Position numbers and translations under genes: made by a program
NCBI RefSeq assembly: GCF_015999545.1
Contig: NZ_CP065546.1
Coordinates: 4,062,001 to 4,126,000, forward strand
Length of the DNA: 64,000 nt
Direction of reading: 5' to 3'
Origin: Lysinibacillus sp. JNUCC-52
GTDB lineage: Bacteria > Bacillota > Bacilli > Bacillales_A > Planococcaceae
Part shown: piece by piece, positions 48,369 through 56,342 of the stretch
How positions within the stretch are numbered: the stretch's first letter is position 1
Layout of the letters: each line of letters opens with the position of its first letter
Notes under the pieces: model-generated
What the model saw: the letters and a program-made list of their open reading frames with translations, nothing else
Databases searched by the model: none
What the model was told of the DNA's origin: nothing

Positions 48369-48415
48369 TGGATGGTCAAAAAACCCTCCAATTGGATGGT
48401 ACGATTCACTATAAT
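48369..48415 (+). promoter_or_regulatory. Direct repeats and -10 element, candidate MocR target promoter
   Basis: TGGATGGT occurs at 48369-48376 and 48393-48400, 24 bases apart, followed by TATAAT at 48410-48415. Another copy is at 48053-48060, TGGATGA at 48434, and TGGATGGC at 46461 before the MocR gene. Direct repeats overlapping the -35 region are usual for MocR proteins. The next gene is the YfmQ-like one at 48536. Confidence 0.45.
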
Positions 48416-48535
48416 TCCTTTATCATTGAGAAGTGGATGATGCATCTAGGCATTTAGTGAAACGATGGCAATGAAGGTGATAAAATTATTTGCTATATAT
48501 AAAAATAATAAAATGATTGAAAGAGTTGATATGCT

Positions 48536-48982
48536 ATGACATGGGGTTTAGTTATTACAATCGTTATTGGATCTATTGTTAAATTGATAATGAGTCCGCC
48601 AAGTATCGTTGTGGGATGGACAGTAAGTAAATTTGAACTTCATAAAAAACTGGATTCAAAAGATGTGACGGTAACCTACAATGGAAAGAATTTAGAAGAA
48701 GAAGATAAAAATAGATTTACTGGCTATTTTAATGAGGCTTCCTTTTTAAAAAAGCATTATATCTTTCCAGGCAATGAAAAATTATTTTTAGAGCCAGAAT
48801 CGAATGTAACGCCTTTTGTTATCAATGTAAATAAGGGCAAAAAAGAAGATATTCACTTTTTTGTTTTTAATTACGATAATCACGTGGATGTTGTGAAGAA
48901 ATACAAAGAGAAAGTTGTTTCTTATAGTATAAGTTCTGAACATCTACAAAAATGGTCTACGTCTCCTAACGGATTAATTTAA
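48536..48982 (+). CDS. YfmQ family protein
   Basis: A 148-residue protein like B. subtilis YfmQ. One N-terminal membrane helix (MTWGLVITIVIGSIVKLIMS) leads into a cytoplasmic or exported domain with WTVSKFELHKKLDSKDVTVTYNGKNLEEEDKNRFTGYFNEASFLKKHYIFPGNE and PFVINVNKGKKEDIHFFVFNYDNHVDVVKKYKEKVVSY, all conserved in that family. Function unknown. The ribosome site before the ATG is weak (GAGTTGAT). It is followed by a terminator, so it is a single gene. Confidence 0.82.
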   Translation: MTWGLVITIVIGSIVKLIMSPPSIVVGWTVSKFELHKKLDSKDVTVTYNGKNLEEEDKNRFTGYFNEASFLKKHYIFPGNEKLFLEPESNVTPFVINVNKGKKEDIHFFVFNYDNHVDVVKKYKEKVVSYSISSEHLQKWSTSPNGLI

Positions 48983-49016
48983 AGGATAAATACCTAAACA
49001 TAATATGGAATTCATG

Positions 49017-49051
49017 AAAAGGCACTTACTAAGTTGTAAGTGTCTTTTATT
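49017..49051 (+). terminator. Terminator of the YfmQ-like gene
   Basis: AAAAGGCACTTAC (49017-49029) pairs with GTAAGTGTCTTTT (49036-49048), one G-U pair. Confidence 0.85.
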
Positions 49052-49226
49052 CTGTCGCCTCTTATATTACAAAAATCACTATCGATTGAGATTGTATCGT
49101 TCTCTTTTGTACTAATAACAGTCACGAATAAACAACTGTCGATGACAGCAAGTTGTTGAAAACGACGAAGAAACAGGTTATTTTATATAGATAATTGAAA
49201 GTGATTTTCAAGGTGGAATAAATGAA

Positions 49227-49493
49227 TTGATAGAAGATTTACTTGCAGCTTTCATCCCTAATGGTAGTATTGCTTTAAATACACGAAAAATCGATAGAAA
49301 TATTGAATTGTTAAAAAATGAATTTTGGTTCGAAGTTATTTATAATGAAGAAAAATATCGAAAGCTATTTTTCGTAAATAGAAAAGTAAGGAAATATTTG
49401 CAAAGTACACATCGTGTGAAAAGATTGATAAAGAAGGAAAAAGTTCAAAATGCATTTATAATCTTTTTAAATAATCAACTAGGACAATTTTAA
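49227..49493 (+). CDS. Small basic hypothetical protein
   Basis: An 88-residue protein from TTG 49227, with AGGTGG ten bases upstream. It is basic (KIDRNIELLKNEFWFEVIYNEEKYRKLFFVNRKVRKYLQS), with a final helix. It may be a truncated or degraded copy of a larger protein since a frame-one ATG nearby stops after two codons. No family is recognised. It ends one base before the region of the next gene's ribosome site. Confidence 0.45.
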   Translation: MIEDLLAAFIPNGSIALNTRKIDRNIELLKNEFWFEVIYNEEKYRKLFFVNRKVRKYLQSTHRVKRLIKKEKVQNAFIIFLNNQLGQF

Positions 49494-49509
49494 TATGGGG
49501 GAAACGAAT

Positions 49510-50070
49510 ATGCCAACGAAAGAGTTATCAATTGAGCAGCATGAGGAACTACTGAAAACGTTGCAAGACCGATTTGAGAAAAATATGGACCGCCATCAAG
49601 GTCTTGACTGGGCTAAAGTACAAGCTAAGCTAGAAGCTAATACGGAAAAACTATGGTCACTGAATGAAATGGAAGTGACAGGCGGTGAGCCCGATGTTGT
49701 CGAGTATGACAAAAATTCGGACGAGTACATTTTTTACGATTGTGCAACGGAAAGCCCTAAAGGTCGTAGAAGCTTTTGTTACGATCGTGAAGCATTGGAA
49801 TCAAGAAAAAAGCATCAACCAGAAAATACTGTAATCGATTTGGCAAACGCTATGGGCATTGAACTTTTAACAGAGGACCAATATCGCAAGTTGCAGGAAC
49901 TAGGAAATTTTGATTTGAAAACGTCAAGTTGGGTGCAAACACCTGACAATATTAGAAAACTTGGCGGGGCCATCTTTTGTGATCGTCGCTACGACACTGT
50001 CTTTATGTATCATAATGGAGCGGATTCCTACTATGCTGCAAGAGGCTTCCGTGGCTCGCTTAGGGTTTAA
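49510..50070 (+). CDS. DUF4256 family protein
   Basis: A 186-residue protein with the DUF4256 pattern: LKTLQDRFEKNMDRHQGLDWAKVQAKLEANTEKLWSLNEMEVTGGEPDVV, FYDCATESPKGRRSFCYDREALESRKKHQPENTVIDLANAMGIELLTEDQYRKLQELG, and FCDRRYDTVFMYHNGADSYYAARGFRGSLRV at the end. The function is unknown; members are widespread in bacteria. ATG 49510 follows GGGGGA by nine bases and is preferred to ATG 49495, which touches the ribosome site. A terminator follows closely. Confidence 0.85.
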   Translation: MPTKELSIEQHEELLKTLQDRFEKNMDRHQGLDWAKVQAKLEANTEKLWSLNEMEVTGGEPDVVEYDKNSDEYIFYDCATESPKGRRSFCYDREALESRKKHQPENTVIDLANAMGIELLTEDQYRKLQELGNFDLKTSSWVQTPDNIRKLGGAIFCDRRYDTVFMYHNGADSYYAARGFRGSLRV

Positions 50071-50077
50071 TCATTTT

Positions 50078-50108
50078 GAGCTGTTGAGACAGCTCTTTTT
50101 TATTTTTT
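50078..50108 (+). terminator. Terminator of the DUF4256 gene
   Basis: GAGCTG (50078-50083), loop TTGAGA, CAGCTC (50090-50095), then a run of T and TATTTTTT. Confidence 0.8.
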
Positions 50109-50145
50109 AAAATAGCAAATTGAACAGATAGTAAGGACGAATAGG

Positions 50146-50640
50146 ATGAAAGATAAAAAGGAACGTTTGAAGGAATTGTTAGCTCTGCAAAACGAAAAAA
50201 GAAAGGAGGCGGAGGAACAAAGAGCCTATGAAATAGTTGTAGAGGAAGTAAATTCGTTGTTTCCAAATATTCGTTTTGAAGAGGAGATAGCCATTTTATC
50301 AAAAGAAGCTTCTAAAAAAATCACCGATGATTTATTTGAAGAGTTCCCATTTTGTCACTCGGGAATTGACTGGACACGTATGTTTTACAAAACGATATTT
50401 TCTAACTTTGTTGACTATGAAAGTGCATTAGCAGAATTAGTGATGAAAAATCATAAAGAACAGCATACATATTGTTATATTATTGACTTGAATGCTCAAC
50501 ATGTGATTAAAACACAATTGGTTAATATCCTTCATAGAGTCGAGGAAGTGAGGCATTGGGATAAATATATTTATGCACCTCAAATTCAATTGGTTATGGA
50601 ATTTCCTTCGAATGATATTGCAGTAGGATGGAAGAAATAA
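50146..50640 (+). CDS. Hypothetical protein with N-terminal charged helix
   Basis: A 164-residue soluble protein. Residues 1-35 form a highly charged helix (KDKKERLKELLALQNEKRKEAEEQRAYEIVVEEV), followed by an alpha/beta domain (FPFCHSGIDWTRMFYKTIF; HTYCYIIDLNAQHVIKTQLVNIL; PQIQLVMEFPSNDIAVGW). It resembles contact-dependent inhibition immunity proteins in size and composition only; no family is assigned. Its own terminator follows. Confidence 0.6.
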   Translation: MKDKKERLKELLALQNEKRKEAEEQRAYEIVVEEVNSLFPNIRFEEEIAILSKEASKKITDDLFEEFPFCHSGIDWTRMFYKTIFSNFVDYESALAELVMKNHKEQHTYCYIIDLNAQHVIKTQLVNILHRVEEVRHWDKYIYAPQIQLVMEFPSNDIAVGWKK

Positions 50641-50661
50641 AATTGAGTAAATAGCAAAATA

Positions 50662-50716
50662 AAAATCAAACCAGTGACCAATGCAAAATTTACAATGGTG
50701 ACTGGTTTGATTTTAA
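50662..50716 (+). terminator. Terminator of the 50146 gene
   Basis: AAAATCAAACCAGT (50662-50675) pairs with ACTGGTTTGATTTT (50701-50714), extended inside by ACCA/TGGT. Confidence 0.8.
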
Positions 50717-50789
50717 GTATAAAAAATTTTTAGCTCGTCTATTTGAGTTACTTCATATCTAAATGAAAGGTGTCGGTGCAAGGATTAGA

Positions 50790-50822
50790 TTAAAAGGGTT
50801 ACCAGGCTGAGAGCAACCCTTT
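50790..50822 (-). terminator. Terminator of the YjcZ-like gene
   Basis: AAAGGGTT (50793-50800) pairs with AACCCTTT (50815-50822); on the minus strand TTTTAAT follows. Confidence 0.65.
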
Positions 50823-50857
50823 GTGTTAGAGAGGTGCATTACATTTGGATAATAGTA

Positions 50858-51025
50858 TTAGCAATCATCTCCATTACTGATGAAAGTAGCACCGACAATA
50901 ATTAAAAGAATAAATAGTACAACAATTAGTACGAATGTTGAACCGTTATTGTTATTACCATAATCATAGTTATTTACTCCACAACAATTATTGTTCCAAT
51001 TGCCTGCATTTCCGTAGTATCCCAT
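50858..51025 (-). CDS. YjcZ family small sporulation-type protein
   Basis: A 55-residue protein: MGYYGNAGNWNNNCCGVNNY, an Asn/Gly-rich stretch, then a membrane helix (FVLIVVLFILLIIVGATFI) and SNGDDC. The Gly/Asn-rich start with a single hydrophobic helix ending in GA.F is the YjcZ family, small proteins associated with spores in Bacillus. AAAGGAGG lies just before the ATG. It is a single gene with its own terminator. Confidence 0.85.
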   Translation of the reverse strand: MGYYGNAGNWNNNCCGVNNYDYGNNNNGSTFVLIVVLFILLIIVGATFISNGDDC

Positions 51026-51331
51026 GGAAAATTCCCTCCTTTCTTCAATGTATAATATGTATTTTGCAAAAAAGTGGGGGGGTGTTTATCCATTAAAAAT
51101 TTAAACTAGTTATATTTTGTGGGAGAAAGAAAATCATTCGATTAAATTAGCAAAAATCATAAAATCGATAGAGGGCTTAAAATATCAGACATAGTAATAA
51201 TGAATCAACAAATTACTATTACGTCAAAATATTTGAGTTTTACTAAAGATGATTTAGAAACGATAAATCATGCCTAGCCATATTAAGAAGAGGTAAATTA
51301 AATCCATTCAAGCGCTTCTAAATTAAAAAAA
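51026..51331. other. Gene-free region with a short remnant frame
   Basis: AT-rich. A 25-codon frame near 51200-51280 (MNQQITITSKYLSFTKDDLETINHA) looks protein-like but has no ribosome site and may be the end of a lost gene. The YjcZ-like promoter must lie at the left. Confidence 0.35.
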
Positions 51332-51426
51332 CCACTCAACTTTCCGCAGGCACGATGTAAGACGCAACTTGCTTAAACGCGCTTTTTTGCGTCTTACGTT
51401 CCGTTGTACCGCAGAAGTCAAAGTGG
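51332..51426. repeat. Palindromic intergenic repeat
   Basis: Begins CCACT and ends AGTGG. Inside, GTAAGACGCAA (51357-51367) and TTGCGTCTTAC (51387-51397) form a perfect 11-bp stem, flanked by CCGCAGG and CCGCAGAAG. Its GC content is well above the surroundings. Elements of this form occur in many copies between genes in Bacillaceae. It lies just after the transporter ATPase gene on the minus strand and may act as its terminator. Confidence 0.7.
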
Positions 51427-51447
51427 ATTTTACTCGGACAAAAAAAT

Positions 51448-53208
51448 TCAGAATTGTTTGAGTGACTGGCACTCCTTCGCTACCCAGTGATCTTTAGACA
51501 CTTCCACAAGCTGTGTATTGTCTAAATTAAAACGATTGGTCATCAATTCTTCCTCTGACATGACCTGGCGTTTCTTCTGTTTTTCAATAGCTGGGTCTGG
51601 AATTGGAATAGATTGTAGTAACATCTTAGTATAAGGATGCTGTGGGTTTGCATAGAGTTCTTCACTCTCCGCTAATTCCACGATTTTTCCTCCGTACATT
51701 ACAGCAACGCGATCACTAATATGCTTCACCATCGACAAATCATGTGCGATAAATAAATACGTCAATCCTAAGCGTTGTTGTAATTCTTTCAATAGGTCTA
51801 CAACTTGCTTTTGAATCGAAACATCTAAGGCAGAGAGTGGTTCATCACATACAATAAAATTCGGTTCGACTGCTAAAGCGCGGGCAATACCAATACGTTG
51901 TCGTTGCCCACCACTAAATTCATGTGGATAGCGTAAAGCATGCTCCTTTTTTAAGCCTACTAGTTCGAGTAATTCTTCTATGCGTGTGCGTCGTTGCTCA
52001 GCGGATTTCGTTAATTTATGTACATCAAGTGCCTCCCCGATAATATCAAGCACCTTTTTTCGGGGGTTCAATGACGAGTACGGATCTTGGAAAATGATTT
52101 GCATATGACGACGCATACTCTTTAATTCATTTTTAGTTAAGCGAGTGACAGGCACCCCTTTATACAATACTTCTCCTTCTGTTGGTGCATGGAGCTGTAA
52201 AATCGTACGTCCTGTTGTTGACTTACCTGAACCAGATTCTCCTACGAGCCCCAGTGTCTCACCAGGATAAATACGGAATGATAAATCATCTACTGCTTTT
52301 AAAATTTCCCCTTTCTTTAAATCGAAATGCTTGGATAAATTGCGTACTTCTATTAGCGGTACATTTAAATCAGTACCATCTTCGATATTAGGTGGCTGTT
52401 TTGGTTCTTTCTTTTCATGCAGCTTTGGTAGCGCGTTTAATAGCTTCTTCGTATAGGAATGCTGCGGATTCGCAAATATCTCTTCCGTAGTTCCTTCCTC
52501 AACAATTTCTCCCTCTTTCATGACAATGACACGATCACACATACCTGCAACAACACCTAAATCATGTGTAATTAAAATAATAGATGTTCCAAGACGCTCT
52601 TGCATTTGCTTCATAATACTTAAAATTTGAGCTTGAATTGTAACATCTAGCGCAGTAGTTGGTTCGTCTGCAATTAAGAGGGAGGGGTTGCAGGCAAGGG
52701 CCATCGTAATCATGACACGTTGACGCATACCACCACTAAACTCATGTGGATATTGCTGATAACGCTCCTCACTATTTTTAATGCCAACTAATTTTAATAA
52801 TTCAATCGTTTTTTCGTATGCTTCCTTTTTAGACATTTTTTGATGCTTCATTAAGCCTTCAGCAATTTGCTCACCAACGCGAATTGTTGGGTTCGTAGAT
52901 GTCATCGGGTCTTGGAAAATCATACTAATATCTTTTCCTCGGATTGCCTCCATTTGCTTTTCAGATTGCGTCACCAAATTTTCCCCTTGGAATAGGATTG
53001 TACCTGACTTTAAAAATGAGGGAGGGGATGGGAGAAGACGCATAATGGATCGAGCCGTAACACTTTTACCGCTTCCCGATTCTCCAACAATGCCAACCGT
53101 TTCACCTTTATTGACGTAAAAGTTTACGCCCTTTACAGCTTCAAATTCGGTTTCTCCTGTAATAAAAGAAACGCGTAAATCTTGTATTTCAAGAATTTTT
53201 TCGCTCAT
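51448..53208 (-). CDS. Fused double ATP-binding subunit of a peptide ABC transporter (DppD-DppF type)
   Basis: A 586-residue protein with two complete ABC domains in one chain. Domain 1: Walker A GESGSGKS (42-49), signature FSGGMRQR (157-164), Walker B LLIADEP. Domain 2: Walker A GESGSGKS (323-330), signature FSGGQRQR (431-438), Walker B FIVCDEP. Both carry the oligopeptide_HPY tail ([30 protein letters not shown]). Fusion of the two ATPases, usually separate genes, resembles YejF or GsiA. It is divergent from the permease and binding protein genes that complete the transporter. Confidence 0.9.
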   Translation of the reverse strand: MSEKILEIQDLRVSFITGETEFEAVKGVNFYVNKGETVGIVGESGSGKSVTARSIMRLLPSPPSFLKSGTILFQGENLVTQSEKQMEAIRGKDISMIFQDPMTSTNPTIRVGEQIAEGLMKHQKMSKKEAYEKTIELLKLVGIKNSEERYQQYPHEFSGGMRQRVMITMALACNPSLLIADEPTTALDVTIQAQILSIMKQMQERLGTSIILITHDLGVVAGMCDRVIVMKEGEIVEEGTTEEIFANPQHSYTKKLLNALPKLHEKKEPKQPPNIEDGTDLNVPLIEVRNLSKHFDLKKGEILKAVDDLSFRIYPGETLGLVGESGSGKSTTGRTILQLHAPTEGEVLYKGVPVTRLTKNELKSMRRHMQIIFQDPYSSLNPRKKVLDIIGEALDVHKLTKSAEQRRTRIEELLELVGLKKEHALRYPHEFSGGQRQRIGIARALAVEPNFIVCDEPLSALDVSIQKQVVDLLKELQQRLGLTYLFIAHDLSMVKHISDRVAVMYGGKIVELAESEELYANPQHPYTKMLLQSIPIPDPAIEKQKKRQVMSEEELMTNRFNLDNTQLVEVSKDHWVAKECQSLKQF

Positions 53209-53377
53209 CGAATGCTCATCCTTTAATAAATTTCAAATATTCTTATTGACGAACTGTAGTCGTTCATACATACTATACTATACAGGTAGGTATTGTACAA
53301 TATACGCAAAGAAAGTAAATTATCTCATTTTATTTTCATACCTTACTACTATAGTAAGCGAAGAAAGGAGGAAATAC

Positions 53378-54808
53378 ATGAATAATTTTCTGAATATTAG
53401 CAAGTTTAAAGAAAATTATTATTTTAAGCGAATTTTTAATGAAATGACAAGAAGAAATAGTTATTCTTTTGTGTTATTTTTACTAGGATTTCCAGTGCAT
53501 ATTGTTACATATTTTTTATATTTGTTAAAAAAAGATAAACATTCATATGCTCAATTGTTTGCACAAACGAAAGAACATTTTATTTCGCAAGGGAAACTCC
53601 AAGCATGGGAAGCGGAATATAGACAGCAGGAACAAACGAAGGCAGCATTTTTTAATAAATCGCTGAATGAGCAGCAACTTGAATCGGTAGTTAATCAACT
53701 AACTGAACAAAAGCTTACTAGAGAAGTAGAAAAGAAACTAGAAAGTGAAAGTATTGCAAAACAATCTTACAAAAAGTATTTTAGTGAACTACTTGAAAAG
53801 CCAATTTTTTTAGCTGTGTCATTTATTCCTGGTATTTTAATGTATTGTTTCTTAATTTTATGCAGTAATGCGTTTAGTCGATTTATCGTTGAACGTTTAT
53901 TCCAAAGTGCATTTGTCATTGTTGGTGTGGCGACATTAGTATTTACGATTTTATATTTATCGCCGTTTGATCCAGCACGTAATTTGCTAGGTATCGAGGC
54001 AACACCTGAACAAGTCGCGAATTTTAATAAAATTTATGGATTAGATCAGCCCTATTTAGTACAGCTGTGGCATTCCTTATCTGGACTGTTTACGTTTGAC
54101 TTAGGAAATTCATTTGAAGGTAAAGAAAATATTACGCAAAGTATTATGAATAAGTTTCCAGTAACATTGGAAATTGCGCTGTTTTCATTATTAATGGCGG
54201 TGGCAATCGCAATACCTGTTGGAATTATTTCAGCGGTACGACCGAATTCATTTGCAGATTATGCGTTTATGTTTATTGCACTTATTGGTTTATCGATACC
54301 AAGCTTCTGGCAAGGGCTCATTTTTATTTTAACGTTCTCATTAAAATTACAATGGTTCCCTGCTACTTATAATCCTAACAATTGGTTATCCATTGTCATG
54401 CCAGTTGTTGTATTAGGTACTTCTATTACAGCGTCGATTGCACGAATGACAAGATCAAGCATGCTCGAAGTAATTCATGAGGATTATATTATTACAGCAA
54501 AAGCGAAAGGGTTGAGTGAGCGTAAAGTCATCACAAAGCATGCGATTCGCAATGCGATGATTCCGATTGTTACCGTAATAGGCCTTTTATTTGGCGGTAT
54601 GCTCGGTGGCGCTTCTGTGACTGAAAAAGTATTTAATATTAGTGGTATCGGTAGTTATATAGTAGATAAACAATTTATTCCTGATATACCTGCCATTCTA
54701 GGTGGGGTTGTCTATATTGCCATTACTATTTCGATAGTCAATATGGTGATTGATGTGCTATATGCGTTCTTTGATCCACGCATTCGTTCAAAAATGAAGA
54801 AATCTTAG
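53378..54808 (+). CDS. Peptide ABC transporter permease (DppB-like) with long N-terminal extension
   Basis: A 476-residue permease. The last 310 residues are a normal DppB-type domain: FIVERLFQSAFVIVGVATLVFTILYLSPFDPARNLLG, then the EAA loop (HEDYIITAKAKGLSERKVITKHAIRNAMIPIVT) and DVLYAFFDPRIR. In front is an unusual 165-residue block with a hydrophobic helix (about 35-50) and a charged helical part (EQQLESVVNQLTEQKLTREVEKKLESE). ATG 53378 with AAAGGAGG is clearly the start, so the extension is real. It is followed after 13 bases by the second permease. Confidence 0.87.
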   Translation: MNNFLNISKFKENYYFKRIFNEMTRRNSYSFVLFLLGFPVHIVTYFLYLLKKDKHSYAQLFAQTKEHFISQGKLQAWEAEYRQQEQTKAAFFNKSLNEQQLESVVNQLTEQKLTREVEKKLESESIAKQSYKKYFSELLEKPIFLAVSFIPGILMYCFLILCSNAFSRFIVERLFQSAFVIVGVATLVFTILYLSPFDPARNLLGIEATPEQVANFNKIYGLDQPYLVQLWHSLSGLFTFDLGNSFEGKENITQSIMNKFPVTLEIALFSLLMAVAIAIPVGIISAVRPNSFADYAFMFIALIGLSIPSFWQGLIFILTFSLKLQWFPATYNPNNWLSIVMPVVVLGTSITASIARMTRSSMLEVIHEDYIITAKAKGLSERKVITKHAIRNAMIPIVTVIGLLFGGMLGGASVTEKVFNISGIGSYIVDKQFIPDIPAILGGVVYIAITISIVNMVIDVLYAFFDPRIRSKMKKS

Positions 54809-54821
54809 GAGAGGGTATATT

Positions 54822-56318
54822 GTGAAATTCATATCGAATGTAAATCTGCTTTTGAAAATAACGCAAGAATATGTCAATGCACAGTTTACTATTGCCTTTT
54901 CTGCTATTTTTTCAGTGCTGTTTTTACTAAATAGTTTTGATTTTGCTAATGGCGTGTGGCGACCTTATGTCCTTGCGATATTTGTCATTTATGCCTGTAC
55001 GACATTATATATATGGTTTACAACGTTACAAATTAAAAAGGATTTAGCTAAAGAACGAGAAATTCAAACACGAACGCGTCTGCTTGCTTATCCATTAATG
55101 CTCACAGTTTTAGTAGGTAATGTATTTGCAGCAGGCTTTGGCTTTATGCTAGCAACGAAAAATAAAACAGCAGAATATACCTTTGCTGTCTATGCGTTGA
55201 TTACGCAGATTTTTATACTTCTTATTTCGGCATTAAATTTATTTAAACCATATGTGGTGGATACATTTTTATTAGCGATGGGTGCATTTCTATTACTCGC
55301 AGTCCTTTATGCGGTGATGGCGGTACTTGTAGCGCGATACGTTACAGTAAGCGATGCTCCTAAATGGATGATACCACTTGGTGTAATATTGCTTTTACCA
55401 GCGCTAACAGGAAATCTTTTCTCATTCCTGCTCGGCTGGACATTAATTAAAAAAGCACGAAATACGGATCCATCCGCTGTTGAAAAATGGCAAAAAATAT
55501 GGAATAAAATATTACGTAATACGATGGCTGTTTTCGGCATGTTCTTCATTATATTTATGTTCTCGCTATCAGTCGTTAGCTCATGGACATTTGATTACGA
55601 TTTTGCCGTGCAAAATAATTATAGTGCGTTATTACAAACACCTTCTTTGGATTATCCGTTAGGGACAGATAACTTTGGTAGAGATTTATTTTCAAGAATC
55701 GTGTTTGGTGCTCAAATCTCTTTAATAGTTGGGTTCTTTTCAACTATCATCCCTGCTGTAATAGGAGGCGCACTTGGTGCATTTTCAGGCTATTACGGAA
55801 AAAATACAGATAACATCATTATGCGTTTGCTCGATATTTTGTATGCGATCCCTGGTATCTTACTGGCGATTGCGATCATTGCAGCATTTGGCGCAAACAC
55901 AGTGAATTTAATTATTGCATTGAGCGTAGGGGCGATCCCGACATACGCAAGAACGATGCGTGCGAATGTTATGCAAATTGCCAATTTTGAATTTGTAGAA
56001 TCAGCAAGAGCACTCGGTGTATCAGATGCTGCCATTATTTTTAAGCATATCGTACCGAACTCTCTCGCTCCGATGATAGTAAAAGCAACTTTGACAATTG
56101 GCGGCGCGGTTATTTCAACTAGTAGTTTAAGCTTTCTTGGACTGGGAATCGAGCCACATATACCAGAGTGGGGCAATATTTTAAAAGTAGGCAGTACGTA
56201 TTTAGAAACTAATTCTTATGTAGCCATTTTCCCAGGATTATGCATCATGCTACTCGTCTTATCGTTTAACTTTTTCGGCGATGGGTTACGTGATGCACTT
56301 GATCCTAAAACAAACTAA
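54822..56318 (+). CDS. Peptide ABC transporter permease (DppC-like) with extra N-terminal membrane domain
   Basis: A 498-residue permease from GTG 54822. The last 280 residues form the DppC-type domain: SLDYPLGTDNFGRDLFSRIVFGAQISLIVGF, the EAA loop (FEFVESARALGVSDAAIIFKHIVPNSLAPMIV) and NFFGDGLRDALDPK. The first 210 residues hold about five additional hydrophobic segments (e.g. LLAYPLMLTVLVGNVFAAGFGFML; FLLAMGAFLLLAVLYAVMAVLV). Such an added membrane domain is not part of usual DppC. Together with the extension of the first permease it marks a special transporter subtype. Confidence 0.87.
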   Translation: MKFISNVNLLLKITQEYVNAQFTIAFSAIFSVLFLLNSFDFANGVWRPYVLAIFVIYACTTLYIWFTTLQIKKDLAKEREIQTRTRLLAYPLMLTVLVGNVFAAGFGFMLATKNKTAEYTFAVYALITQIFILLISALNLFKPYVVDTFLLAMGAFLLLAVLYAVMAVLVARYVTVSDAPKWMIPLGVILLLPALTGNLFSFLLGWTLIKKARNTDPSAVEKWQKIWNKILRNTMAVFGMFFIIFMFSLSVVSSWTFDYDFAVQNNYSALLQTPSLDYPLGTDNFGRDLFSRIVFGAQISLIVGFFSTIIPAVIGGALGAFSGYYGKNTDNIIMRLLDILYAIPGILLAIAIIAAFGANTVNLIIALSVGAIPTYARTMRANVMQIANFEFVESARALGVSDAAIIFKHIVPNSLAPMIVKATLTIGGAVISTSSLSFLGLGIEPHIPEWGNILKVGSTYLETNSYVAIFPGLCIMLLVLSFNFFGDGLRDALDPKTN

Positions 56319-56342
56319 TTTATAAATTGGAGGAATAGAGAG

